From: Enterovirga sp.
GTDB taxonomy: Bacteria; Pseudomonadota; Alphaproteobacteria; Rhizobiales; Beijerinckiaceae
DNA length: 39,367 nt
Reading direction: 5' to 3'
Assembly: GCF_028290205.1 (NCBI RefSeq)
Contig: NZ_JAQGKF010000167.1
Span: forward strand, 1 to 39,367
Numbering within the stretch: the first letter of the stretch is position 1; each line of letters begins with the position of its first letter. The notes below the pieces were generated by a model, which saw only the letters and a list, made by a program, of their open reading frames with translations, did not search any database and was not told the origin of the DNA. A program made the position numbers and the translations under genes. This document shows positions 23,780 through 32,503 of the stretch, piece by piece.

Positions 23780-25140
23780 CGGCAAGCGCCGACATCGCGG
23801 CCACGCCGGCAGGGCGTCTTGCCGCCGGTGACACCTGGGCCCGGCTCGCCCGCGCCTGCACCGCCGTCGCGACCCACCTGCCGGCCGCCGTGATGGCCTA
23901 CGCCCTCATTGTCTGGCCGCTGTTGTTCGGGGATTCGGAGGTGTCTCTGTCGGAGGCGGCGCTCGGCTGGCTGGCCCAGCCGCCCCCCAAGGACGAGTCG
24001 GTGCTGAAGCTCGTCGCGTACCCGACCTTCTTCGGCCTCGCCGCAATCTGCTTCCTGGCCACGGCGGCCTACCGCAACGTGCCCTGGTCAGCCCCCGCCT
24101 TCTGGGTTCTCGCCCTGTTCGTCGGCTTCGCCGCCCTGTCGGGAGCCTGGAGCGAGTTCCCCTCGCTGACGCTGAGCCGGGCCGTCCTGTGCGGCGCGAT
24201 CGCCGCGACCCTCCTCTGCGCGATGTTCGGCGCACGCGACTACACCACGGTCGCCGCAGGTCTGTTCTGGACCTTTTTCGCCGTCACCGCTCTCAACATC
24301 GCTGCCGTGTTCGTGAGGCCCCCGAGCGAGATCGGCTATACGGGCATCTATCCGCACAAGAACGTGTTCGGCTACGTGTCGGCGCTGATCCTGTACTTTG
24401 GCCTGCACGGCGTCGTCTTCGGGGAGCGGCGTCACCGCCTCGCCGCCATCCCGATGCTGCTCTGCGCACCGGTCTTTCTGGCGGCCGCAGAATCCAAGAC
24501 GTCGGCCGGCCTCGCCGGGCTTGCCCCGGTCGCGGGGCTGGTTCTGTGCGGCCTGCGACGCAGGATGGGCCTGTCCCCGCTCGTGGTCTTCGTGCTGGCG
24601 GCGGTCGGGCTGGTGCTGATCTTCTGGCTCGGCCGGGATGCCGGGGTTTGGGATTTCGCCTCCCTCAACCAGCGCCTACTCGGAAGCGCCACGCTGACGG
24701 GCCGCACGGAAATCTGGGACGTTGCGGCCCTCCTGTCCGGGCAGCGGCCCTGGCTCGGCTGGGGCTACGAAGCGGTCTGGAACCTCGGCGCGGACGGCGT
24801 CGTGACCCGCAACGCGGTGGGCTTCGTGCGGGTCATGCCGACCGCCCATAACGGCTATGTCGACGCTCTCGTTCAGCTCGGCGCCGTCGGGCTCGCCATC
24901 TACCTGGCCTTTGTGGCGTTCGCGCTCCTGGAACTCGGGCGGCTGATCGACGTCAACGCGCGGCTGGGCTGGTTCACGGCCACGCTCTTCACCTTCGTTC
25001 TTTTGCACAACCTCCTGGAATCCGACCTCCTGGTCTCGTCGAACCAGCTTTCCATGCTGTTTCTGATCTACTTGTTTGCGGCGATTAGGGCACGGCACGA
25101 GAGCGCGAGACCGGGCGGCGCCCTGCCAGCCGCCGCCTAG
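23776..25140 (+). CDS. O-antigen ligase/Wzy-type polymerase
   Basis: A 454-residue membrane protein with about ten to eleven hydrophobic segments. The large central periplasmic region holds the marks of the Wzy/WaaL family: IYPHKNVFGYVSALIL, LTGRTEIWD, WLGWGYEAVW and MPTAHNGYVDALVQLGAVG. The enzyme would polymerise repeat units in the periplasm after flipping by the preceding gene product. Ligation to lipid A is the alternative role, but the locus layout (Wzz-like and Wzx-like partners) favours polymerase. The start is GTG 23776, overlapping the flippase stop as GTGA, with AAGGAGG 7 nt upstream; a much longer open frame to 22750 is a GC artefact inside the flippase gene. It is the last gene of the plus arm and converges with the AsmA-like gene, with 9 bp between. 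Confidence 0.9.
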   Translation: MTASADIAATPAGRLAAGDTWARLARACTAVATHLPAAVMAYALIVWPLLFGDSEVSLSEAALGWLAQPPPKDESVLKLVAYPTFFGLAAICFLATAAYRNVPWSAPAFWVLALFVGFAALSGAWSEFPSLTLSRAVLCGAIAATLLCAMFGARDYTTVAAGLFWTFFAVTALNIAAVFVRPPSEIGYTGIYPHKNVFGYVSALILYFGLHGVVFGERRHRLAAIPMLLCAPVFLAAAESKTSAGLAGLAPVAGLVLCGLRRRMGLSPLVVFVLAAVGLVLIFWLGRDAGVWDFASLNQRLLGSATLTGRTEIWDVAALLSGQRPWLGWGYEAVWNLGADGVVTRNAVGFVRVMPTAHNGYVDALVQLGAVGLAIYLAFVAFALLELGRLIDVNARLGWFTATLFTFVLLHNLLESDLLVSSNQLSMLFLIYLFAAIRARHESARPGGALPAAA

Positions 25141-25149
25141 GAGCCGCCC

Positions 25150-28100
25150 TCAGCCGCCGCCCTGGACCGGCGGCCGGATGTCCACCGGCGCGGGCGCGCG
25201 GCGGTCGAGTTCCTGCTGCCGCCGCCGCTCAAGGTCCCGACGCTCAAGCTCGTGCCGGCGCTCCGCCTCCTGGCGCTCGCGCTCGGCTTCCTGGCGGACC
25301 CGCTCCTCCGCCTCCTGCCGCAGCCGCGCCTGTCGGGCCGTTTCTTCTGCGGCGAGGCGCCGCTGACGGTCCATCTCCTGGCGAGCCTGGTGGCGCTGCC
25401 GCTCGGCCGCGTCGCGTTCGAAGGTCTCGACCCGGTCGAGCTCGCGCGACAACACCACGGCCGCGAGCCCGTTCACGAGGGGCGCAGGGTCGATGATCCG
25501 CACGGGCCGCGCGAAGGGTCCGGACCAGCCCAGCCCGATCATGGGCGCCTCGCCGATCCAGGCGCGGGGCAGCGCGGCGGTTTCCAGCAGGCCGCGCGCC
25601 TCGAGGGTCCGGGTGCGGAGGTCGAGCACGGCCGATCCCTGCCAGGAGCCCGCCTGACCCCTGAGCCGCAGCGGCGTGATCCGGACCGCCCCCGCCACCA
25701 GCGAAACGCTGGCCCGTGCGCCGTCGGGTGCAAACGGTCCTCGGCCCAGTTCCTCCGCCAGCAGCGCCTGCCAGCGCGCCGAGGCCAGCGGATCGTCGGT
25801 CGCCAGCACGCGGGTGGCGACGCGCCCGATCGCGACCGGATCGGCCCCCGCCACGGCAAAGCCGTCGAGCCCGATCTCGCCCGCCCCGCCGAGAGCGCCG
25901 ACCAGCCCGGCCGCGCTCTCCCCAGAGGCGCCGAACCGGAGCGAGCCGGAGAGGCGCCCCGGTCCGAAGGGCAGCCCGATGAGACCCGACAGGGCGACGT
26001 CTTCCGCGGCCACTTCGCCGGTGAGGGCCGCGAGGCCGCCCTGCCGGCCGAGCGTGAAGCCGCCCCGCAGCCGGCCCTCGCCGAACGCCACCTCGAGGCC
26101 GGACAGGGCGAACCCGTCCGGCCGGGTGGCGAGCCCGAACCGGGCGTCGCGGCCCTTGAGCCCGCCCGGCCCTTCCAGCAGCGCCGCCTCGACCGACACG
26201 GAGCCCGCCACCGGAAGCTGCACCGGCGAGCCGAAGCGGGCGCTTGACCATTCCGCGCCGGCCCCGGGCGGCGGCAGGTTCAGGGCGAGGGCGGAGGCGA
26301 GCCAGGGCAAGGAGACCCGCTCCAGCTTCACACGCCCCTCGATCTCCCCGACCGAGCGCCCGGACAGGTCGGCCTCGACCTCCTGGTCCGCGATCCGGCC
26401 GGACAGCCGTACGGCGAGCCGATCCGCCGAGGCCGCGCTGGCCCGAAGCCTCAGAGGCACAGGTCCCGGAGCCGCGATGCCCAAGGCCGCGAGCAGCCGC
26501 GAGGCGTCGTCGGCGCGAAGATCGGCCGCGCCGCTTTCCACACGGTCGTCGGCCGCGCCGAGCCGAAGCGGCTCGACGGTTTCGGCCCGCATTCCGCCGA
26601 GTTCGCCACGCGCCTCGAGCCGAAGGCGGCCGTCCTCGCTACGCCGGCCGGACAGGTCGAGTTCGGCCGGGGCAGCCGCCCCGCGCGGCTCGGCGCCCCC
26701 GAGCCAGAGTGTGTCGCGGCCCGTCGAGAGCCGGGCCGTGAACTCCCGCACCAGCCCTCCGGAGGACAGGGTTTCGGCCCGAACCGGACCGCCGGCGAGT
26801 TCGCCCTCGATCCGGGTGCGGAGTGTTGGCTCTGCCGTGCCGCCGACCCGCTCCGCCGTGACGCCCAGGTCCAGTGGCTGCTGCCGCACGACGTCCGGCA
26901 GAAGGCGGGCGAGGCCACCCAGCCAGGCGCGGCCGAACAGCTCCACCAGGGGCGCGGCCTGCCGGGCCGTGAGCCGGCCCTCGATGCGGCCGCCGCCGTC
27001 GGGCGCGATGCGGCCCGACAGGCTGGCCTGCGAACCGGCGAGGCCGCTCACCTCGAGCCCCTCGACCACCACGGCCGGCCCGTCCGTCATGAGCCGACCG
27101 GCGATGCGGCCGCCGCGTTCCGAGCGATAGGCGACGTCACGGGCGTCGAGAGTGAGGCCGAGATCGAGATCGCGTGCCGCCGCCATCACGGCCCCGCCGT
27201 CCGGCAGCCGCGCGACGTCCAGCCCCGACAATGCGAGCTGGCCGTCGAGGCGGGCCCGGGCACCGCGTTCGGCCCGGGTGTACCGGACGGTGCCGGTCGC
27301 GGCAGCGTCGCCGAGGGCGGCCCTGAGGTTGCGGAGGGACAGGACGGGGTCGCTCAACGTCAGGTCGAAGGAGAGCCGGAACGGGGGTCCGTCGAGCAGG
27401 CCGGACGCGGCCGCGAACCCCGGCGGCCCAGGCAGGCTCCTGACGAACCGGCCGAACCGGTCGCTGTCCTGAGCCTGCAGGTCGAGCCGGCCGCTTCCGC
27501 CCGCAGCGTCGCCGGCATCCACGAACTCACCCTCGAAGCGCAGCGCGGAGCGCCCCGGTCCGGCGAGTTCGAGCCCGTCGATCCGGATCCGGTCCGCCTC
27601 GAGCCCAGCCCGGAGGGCGAGGTTCTGGATCTCCTCGTCGCCCCCGACCGCCAGGCTGTCGAGGCGGAGCGAGAGCTCGGCGGGCAGCCCAGCGAGCGCC
27701 TGCCGCAGCGCCGCCAGGCCGGCCGGGAGATCCGCCCCGTACGCGGCCGCAAAGGCCGCGGCGTCGGCCCGGCGCCCCGCCAACGTCAGGACGAGGCGCG
27801 GATCGTCGACCTGGTAGCTGCCGGATCCGGCGAGCCGCACAGCCCCGGTGCCTTCCCCGATCTCGACCGAGACGCCATCGAGCTCGACGCTGCGGCCGGC
27901 CGCCTTCAGGGACGCCTGGGCCTGGAAGCCGAGCCGGCTTTCCCCCGGAGCCGGCGCTGCCGGCGGGGACGCGACCAGCCGGCCGGTCCCCGCGAAACGG
28001 GGGATCAGCGCAGCCGCCTCCCCGTTTCCCGCGGCGAAGTCGAGCCGCCCGTCGAGGTCGAAACGCGGCCCTGCCGTGCCGCCGCCCCCCCGGAGCTTCA

Positions 28101-28710
28101 GCGAGGCGGACAGATCGGGCGCGAACTCGCCGAGCGAGAGCTCGAACGGCAGCGTCCCGGCCCGGCCGTCCAGCCGCCAGGGGCCGGCAAAGGAGGGAGC
28201 CTGCACGCGCACGTTCTCGGCATAGGCCTGGTCCGTGCGACCCGTCGCCGGATCGGTGGTGGTGAGCAGGAACTGCTGGACTTCGAGGTCCTCGAAGGCC
28301 CAGGCGCGCCGCTGCTCGACCCCGGCAAAGAGCCGGCGCGGCACGCGCCATTCGCCCCCCGCGCCGGTCGGAAGCTTGAACTCGGCGCGGCCGATGCGGG
28401 TATCCAGGAAGCGCACCTCGCCGCCCAGCAGCGGCGTGAGGGCGATCTCGGCTCGCACATACCGCGCGTCCAGCGAGGCCTCGGCCGGGTCGTCCGAGCC
28501 GATCCGCAGCCGCTGCATGCGGATGCGCGGCGAGGGCAGCAGCCTGATGTCGAGCGGCCCGGCGGTGCGCACCTCTTGGCCGAGCGCCCGGGCGATGGCG
28601 GCCTCGACGAGCCCGCGATGGGCCGGCCAGTCGATGAATGGAGGAACCGCGAGAAGCGCGGCCAGAACCAGGATGAGGAGGCCCGCGACAGCGGTCAGAA
28701 GGTCGCGCAA
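25150..28710 (-). CDS. AsmA family envelope protein with long charged C-terminal helix
   Basis: A 1186-residue protein. A single N-terminal membrane anchor (LLTAVAGLLILVLAALLAV, residues 4-22) is followed by the AsmA opening PPFIDWPAHRGLVEAAIARALGQEV. Then comes a very long periplasmic beta-rich region with repeated LDLxA/GxG patterns and, near residues 880-1090, the conserved AsmA C-terminal part. AsmA-like proteins are thought to bridge or tune lipid transport to the outer membrane. Unusually, about 80 C-terminal residues (1092-1170) are an almost uninterrupted Glu/Arg/Gln helix (repeats such as RQEAEERVRQEAERERQEAE), then a Pro-rich end. The start codon is TTG at 28710; no ATG lies near and the anchor begins at once. 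It follows the FAD oxidase gene by 34 bp on the same strand, so may be co-transcribed, though no functional link is evident. Confidence 0.88.
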   Translation of the reverse strand: MRDLLTAVAGLLILVLAALLAVPPFIDWPAHRGLVEAAIARALGQEVRTAGPLDIRLLPSPRIRMQRLRIGSDDPAEASLDARYVRAEIALTPLLGGEVRFLDTRIGRAEFKLPTGAGGEWRVPRRLFAGVEQRRAWAFEDLEVQQFLLTTTDPATGRTDQAYAENVRVQAPSFAGPWRLDGRAGTLPFELSLGEFAPDLSASLKLRGGGGTAGPRFDLDGRLDFAAGNGEAAALIPRFAGTGRLVASPPAAPAPGESRLGFQAQASLKAAGRSVELDGVSVEIGEGTGAVRLAGSGSYQVDDPRLVLTLAGRRADAAAFAAAYGADLPAGLAALRQALAGLPAELSLRLDSLAVGGDEEIQNLALRAGLEADRIRIDGLELAGPGRSALRFEGEFVDAGDAAGGSGRLDLQAQDSDRFGRFVRSLPGPPGFAAASGLLDGPPFRLSFDLTLSDPVLSLRNLRAALGDAAATGTVRYTRAERGARARLDGQLALSGLDVARLPDGGAVMAAARDLDLGLTLDARDVAYRSERGGRIAGRLMTDGPAVVVEGLEVSGLAGSQASLSGRIAPDGGGRIEGRLTARQAAPLVELFGRAWLGGLARLLPDVVRQQPLDLGVTAERVGGTAEPTLRTRIEGELAGGPVRAETLSSGGLVREFTARLSTGRDTLWLGGAEPRGAAAPAELDLSGRRSEDGRLRLEARGELGGMRAETVEPLRLGAADDRVESGAADLRADDASRLLAALGIAAPGPVPLRLRASAASADRLAVRLSGRIADQEVEADLSGRSVGEIEGRVKLERVSLPWLASALALNLPPPGAGAEWSSARFGSPVQLPVAGSVSVEAALLEGPGGLKGRDARFGLATRPDGFALSGLEVAFGEGRLRGGFTLGRQGGLAALTGEVAAEDVALSGLIGLPFGPGRLSGSLRFGASGESAAGLVGALGGAGEIGLDGFAVAGADPVAIGRVATRVLATDDPLASARWQALLAEELGRGPFAPDGARASVSLVAGAVRITPLRLRGQAGSWQGSAVLDLRTRTLEARGLLETAALPRAWIGEAPMIGLGWSGPFARPVRIIDPAPLVNGLAAVVLSRELDRVETFERDAAERQRHQARQEMDRQRRLAAEETARQARLRQEAEERVRQEAERERQEAERRHELERRDLERRRQQELDRRAPAPVDIRPPVQGGG

Positions 28711-28744
28711 GGGGCGGCTCTCGGCTCCCGGTCAGTGTCGCCGG

Positions 28745-30169
28745 TCAGGCGGCCACGATCTTGCCGGGGTTCATGATGTTGTTGGGATCGATGGCGCTCT
28801 TGAGCATCCGCATCAGGGCCAGCGCCGGCTCGCCGTGCTCAGCCGCCAGGTACTTCATCTTGCCCTGGCCGACGCCGTGTTCGCCCGTGCAGGTCCCGTC
28901 CATCCGCATGGCGCGTTCCACCAGGCGGTGCATGAAGCCCTCCGCACGCTCGACCTCGGCCGGATCCTCCATGGCGACCAGCGGCATGACATGGAAATTG
29001 CCGTCCCCGACATGGCCCGCGATGGGCGCGACGAGGCCCGTTGCCTCGATGTCCGCCTTGGTTTCCGCGAGGCATTCGGCCAGGCGCGAGATCGGCACGC
29101 ACACGTCGCTCGCCACCCCACGGCTGCCCGGCCGCAGTCCAAGCGAGGCCCAATAGGCATCGTGGCGGGCCTGCCACAGGCGGCTCCGGTCCTCGGCCCG
29201 GGTGGTCCAGTCGAAGCCGCTGCCGCCGTATTCGGCCGCGATGTCGCCGAAGCGCTCGGCCTGTTCGCGCACGCCGGCATCGGTGCCGTGGAACTCGAAC
29301 AGGAGCAGCGGCGTCTCGGGCAGGGTCAGCTTGGAATAGGCGTTGCACGCCCGAATCTGCACCTCGTCCAGGAACTCGATCCGGGCCACCGGCAGCCCGG
29401 ACTGGATGGTCGCGATGACGGCATCGCAGGCGTTCTTGACGCTGGGGAACGAGCAGATCCCGGCCGAGATCGCCTCCGGAATGCCGTGCAGCTTCAGCGT
29501 GATCTCGGTCACGATGCCGAGGGTGCCCTCGGAGCCGACGAAGAGCCGTGTCAGGTCGTAGCCGGCCGAGCTCTTGCGGGCCCGGGTGCCCGTGCGGACG
29601 ATCTCACCCGACGGCGTCACAACCGTCAGGGCGAGCACGTTGTCCTTCATGGTGCCGTACCGGACGGCATTCGTGCCGCTGGCCCGGGTCGCCGTCATGC
29701 CGCCAATGGAGGCGTCCGCACCGGGGTCGATCGGGAAGAACAGGCCGGTGTCGCGCAGGTGCTCGTTGAGCTCCTTGCGGGTCACGCCGGGCTCGACCAC
29801 GCAATCGAGGTCCTCCGGGTGGATCGCCACGATGCGCTTCATCAGGCTCGTGTCGACGGAGACCCCGCCCAGCGGTGCGTTGAGGTGGCCTTCGAGCGAG
29901 GTCCCGGTTCCGAACGGAATGACCGGCACGCGCTCGGCCGCGCAGAGCCGCACGATCTCGGCCACTTCCGCCGTGGTTTCAGGCAAGACCACGAGGTCCG
30001 GGGGCTGATTGGGGATCCAGGTCGTTGTGTGGCCGTGCTGCTCGCGCACAGCCAGGCTTGAGATCACGCGGTTGCCGAAACGCCGCGTCAGCGCCAGCGA
30101 GAGCCGCTCAATCGTCGCGGCATCCGGGCGCCCGGGCGCTGGCGAGCTCTTGGCGTGGATGACGGTCAT
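28745..30169 (-). CDS. FAD-binding oxidase, D-lactate dehydrogenase (cytochrome)/glycolate oxidase GlcD type
   Basis: A 474-residue flavoenzyme of the VAO/PCMH fold. The FAD-binding half contains VIPFGTGTSLEGH, the pyrophosphate loop FPIDPGADASIGGMTATRAS and LFVGSEGTLGIVTEITLKL. The C-terminal substrate half has GHVGDGNFHVM with metal/substrate histidines, GTCTGEHGVGQGKMKYL and the usual ending DPNNIMNPGKIV. The family oxidises D-lactate, glycolate or other D-2-hydroxy acids and hands electrons to cytochrome c or quinone. The split between D-lactate and other 2-hydroxy acids cannot be decided, but the EHGVGxGK region and length fit Dld-type enzymes. It is divergent from the thioesterase gene across 126 bp in which I see no convincing operator, and leads into the AsmA-like gene. 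Confidence 0.92.
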   Translation of the reverse strand: MTVIHAKSSPAPGRPDAATIERLSLALTRRFGNRVISSLAVREQHGHTTTWIPNQPPDLVVLPETTAEVAEIVRLCAAERVPVIPFGTGTSLEGHLNAPLGGVSVDTSLMKRIVAIHPEDLDCVVEPGVTRKELNEHLRDTGLFFPIDPGADASIGGMTATRASGTNAVRYGTMKDNVLALTVVTPSGEIVRTGTRARKSSAGYDLTRLFVGSEGTLGIVTEITLKLHGIPEAISAGICSFPSVKNACDAVIATIQSGLPVARIEFLDEVQIRACNAYSKLTLPETPLLLFEFHGTDAGVREQAERFGDIAAEYGGSGFDWTTRAEDRSRLWQARHDAYWASLGLRPGSRGVASDVCVPISRLAECLAETKADIEATGLVAPIAGHVGDGNFHVMPLVAMEDPAEVERAEGFMHRLVERAMRMDGTCTGEHGVGQGKMKYLAAEHGEPALALMRMLKSAIDPNNIMNPGKIVAA

Positions 30170-30295
30170 CGGGCGGCCCGCATGAGACGTGATTGAGCTT
30201 GGGTTCTAGCATCGGGCAGAGTAGCAGACGTGGCCAGAGGGCAACACTGTCCCGCTGCGTCGCGGCGTGCGGGCCGGCAGGCCAGGGAGGCGCTT

Positions 30296-30850
30296 ATGAA
30301 GGAAGACGCGGGGCCGCCGATTCTCGTCTTCACGCCGTTCGTCTCGTCAACGATGCGCGTCGAGTCTGCCTGGATCGACTACAACGGCCACATGAACATG
30401 GCCTATTACCTGGTCCTGTTCGACCGGGCGGTGGACGAGGCGCTGGCGCTGGTCGGCCTTGGCGAGCGCTATGTCGCCGAGCGCGGCTGTTCCTACTTCA
30501 CGGCCGAGATCCACACCGTCTACCTGCGGGAACTCGCGGTGGACGAGGAGGTCCGGGTGACGCTGCAGCTGGTGGATCACGACGAGAAGCGCATCCACGC
30601 CTACCTGGAAATCCGGCACCATCGCGACGGCTGGATCGCGGCAAGCTGCGAGAAGATGTTTCTCCATGTCGCCATGGAGGAACGGAAGGTGACGGCCTTC
30701 CCGGACGACATCCTTCTCAACCTTGCGGCCATGAAGGCGGCCCATGCTGGCCTGCCACGCCCGGACCGGCTCGGCCGCTCGATCGGCATCAAGCCCCGGC
30801 GCAAGGGGGCCGGGCGTGCCGCCCCGGCAACGAGCCGCACCCGGCACTAG
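30296..30850 (+). CDS. Hotdog-fold thioesterase (4-hydroxybenzoyl-CoA/carnitine-type)
   Basis: A 184-residue acyl-CoA thioesterase-like protein. The hallmark WIDYNGHMNMAYYLVLFDRAVDEAL (residues 27-51) carries the catalytic Asp/Asn-Gly-His-Met-Asn pattern of 4HBT enzymes, followed by FTAEIHTVYLRELAVDEEVRV. The C-terminal 40 residues are basic (IKPRRKGAGRAAPATSR) and beyond the usual domain. Relatives hydrolyse small acyl-CoAs, including betainyl-CoA in carnitine breakdown; the substrate here is unknown. The start is ATG 30296, with AGGGAGG 5 nt before it; the frame is open back to 30230, but that part lacks homology. It converges with the ArgE-like gene, 34 bp between stops. Confidence 0.88.
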   Translation: MKEDAGPPILVFTPFVSSTMRVESAWIDYNGHMNMAYYLVLFDRAVDEALALVGLGERYVAERGCSYFTAEIHTVYLRELAVDEEVRVTLQLVDHDEKRIHAYLEIRHHRDGWIAASCEKMFLHVAMEERKVTAFPDDILLNLAAMKAAHAGLPRPDRLGRSIGIKPRRKGAGRAAPATSRTRH

Positions 30851-30884
30851 GAGCGGCCGCCCACGCCGGAGCGGCAGCGCCCGC

Positions 30885-32006
30885 CTACAGACAGACCCGC
30901 CTGATCAGCTCGCCGTAGATCTCCTTGGCGGCCTGGATTTCCGCCACCGCACACTGCTCGTCCGTCTTGTGGCACTGGGCCGAAGCTCCGGGCCCGATCA
31001 CCACGGTTGGGACGTCGCCGAAGCCTGGAACCAGTGCCGAGGCATCGGTGAAATAGGCGGCGCCGAGAAGCGCCGGGGGGCGGCCGAGCCGGCCCGTGAG
31101 AAGGTCGAGCAACGGCCGGATCGCGGGCGAATCCGGCGGGGTGGCGAAGCCGCCGAAATCCGTGAGGATCTCGATCTCGGCCTCGTCGCCGAGCAGCGCC
31201 CGCAGCTCGCGCAGGCGGCTCGGGTGGTCGTCCTCCGGCAGGGTGCGGAAATCGACGGTGAAGCGCGCGAGGTCCGGCACCGCATTGGCGGCGTGCCCGC
31301 CCGTCACGGTCGTCACCGCGGCCGTGGCCCGCCCGAGAAGCGGATGGCTGGCCTCGAAGCGGAGCTTCTGCACCCGGCCGATCCAGTCCACGGCCTTGCT
31401 GATGGCGTTCTCGCCCTCTTCCGGCATCGCCGAATGGGCCGTGCGCCCTCGCGCCGTGACGGCCACCCGGAGAGAACCCTTATGCGCCAGCACCGGCTGG
31501 TTCGAGGTCGGCTCGGCCACCACCAGCAAGGCGGCTGGGCCGAGAACGCCGCGGCGGGCCAGGTCGAAGGCCCCCTGACAGCCTGTTTCCTCCCCGGAGG
31601 TGATCACGAAGGTCAGCCCGCGGCGAAGCGGTGCCCGCCCGGCCAGGTCCGCAGCCGCGGTGAGAAAGGCCGCGATGCCGGATTTCATGTCGCAGCTTCC
31701 ACGGCCATGCAGCATGCCGTCGGCGATCACGCCGTCGAAGGGCCCGTAACGCCACGGCGCCGTGCCGGCCGGCACCACGTCGACATGCCCCGTGAAGCAG
31801 AGCGGCTTCTGGTCGGTGGTTCCCCTCAATCGCGCCACGAGTGACGGCCGCCCGGGCGCGAATTCATACCTCTCCACGACGCATCCGAACTCGGCGAGAA
31901 CCTGTGCCACCGCGTCTGCGCAGGGTGCTTCATCGCCGGGCGGATTGACCGACGGGATGCGCACCAGACGCTGGGCGAGGGCAACGGGGTCTGCGGAGAG
32001 GGTCAT
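30885..32006 (-). CDS. argE: M20 metallopeptidase, acetylornithine deacetylase-like
   Basis: A 373-residue di-zinc amidohydrolase of the ArgE/DapE family. Metal ligands are all present: His in FTGHVDVVPAG, Asp in GRGSCDMKSG (bridging), the catalytic-base Glu pair in TSGEETG, Glu/Asp in VVAEPTSNQP, and His near the end in AQCHKTDEQCAV. A dimerisation-domain segment with AHSAMPEEGENAI lies between. ArgE removes acetate from N-acetylornithine; the RGRTAHSAMP and ENAI patterns fit ArgE better than DapE, but a general N-acyl amino acid deacylase is possible. No other arginine-pathway gene is near. The start at ATG 32006 has only a weak ribosome binding site (GGGCC). It is followed downstream by the convergent thioesterase. 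Confidence 0.85.
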   Translation of the reverse strand: MTLSADPVALAQRLVRIPSVNPPGDEAPCADAVAQVLAEFGCVVERYEFAPGRPSLVARLRGTTDQKPLCFTGHVDVVPAGTAPWRYGPFDGVIADGMLHGRGSCDMKSGIAAFLTAAADLAGRAPLRRGLTFVITSGEETGCQGAFDLARRGVLGPAALLVVAEPTSNQPVLAHKGSLRVAVTARGRTAHSAMPEEGENAISKAVDWIGRVQKLRFEASHPLLGRATAAVTTVTGGHAANAVPDLARFTVDFRTLPEDDHPSRLRELRALLGDEAEIEILTDFGGFATPPDSPAIRPLLDLLTGRLGRPPALLGAAYFTDASALVPGFGDVPTVVIGPGASAQCHKTDEQCAVAEIQAAKEIYGELIRRVCL

Positions 32007-32078
32007 CGGCCCAGCCTATGCCGGTCCACATCTCACGCCAACGCCGCCGCCCCATGCGGGGCTCCTCCGTCCCCGGCC

Positions 32079-32345
32079 TCAGCGACCGAGACCGGGCGCG
32101 ACGCCGTAGGAGGGAAACAGCGGGGGCGCGGGCGGGCGCGAGAGCTGGTTGCGGAGCGCGTTGACCTCGAACTGGTTCTGCTGGGCGGCCGCCCGGTTCT
32201 GCTGGTCGGCGGTGATCGCGCGATTGATCGCGTTCACCTGCGATTCCGCCCTGTTGGCGGGCGGGACCGCGAGGCCCTGCGCGGCGGCCGGGAGGGCGGC
32301 CACGAGGCCGGCGGCGGCCATACACGCTCTCAGCACCGCACGCAT
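32079..32345 (-). CDS. Small secreted Gln/Asn-rich protein of unknown function
   Basis: An 88-residue protein beginning with a clear Sec signal peptide (AVLRACMAAAGLVAALPAAAQ, cleavage likely after Ala22-Gln23). The mature part of about 65 residues is predicted helical and rich in Gln, Asn and Ala (NAINRAITADQQNRAAAQQN), then Pro-rich (RPPAPPLFPSYGVAP). No Cys follows cleavage, so it is not a lipoprotein. I do not recognise a named family; small periplasmic proteins of similar make-up are common in Hyphomicrobiales. It lies alone, 72 bp from argE on the same strand and 158 bp from the divergent uvrD-type gene. Codon use and signal peptide support a real gene. Function unknown. Confidence 0.65.
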   Translation of the reverse strand: MRAVLRACMAAAGLVAALPAAAQGLAVPPANRAESQVNAINRAITADQQNRAAAQQNQFEVNALRNQLSRPPAPPLFPSYGVAPGLGR

Positions 32346-32503
32346 CGCTCTTCTCCCAGGGCCAAGCCTGCATGATATGGGGTGACAACCCGTGAACCGC
32401 AGCCTGGTTCGGGGCCCGATCCGCGCCCACCGCCCACGCCGAGGGCGAGGGACGTGGCTCCCGGTCGCCTCGACGGGGGGCGGGTTATGATCCAGGAAGC
32501 CTC

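Noticed and set aside
7514-25140. An exosortase (XrtA/PEP-CTERM) locus, suggested by the DUF3473-like NodB domain and GumC-like protein
   Set aside because: No exosortase, no PEP-CTERM protein, no PEP-CTERM-linked kinase or FemAB-like gene is present in the window.
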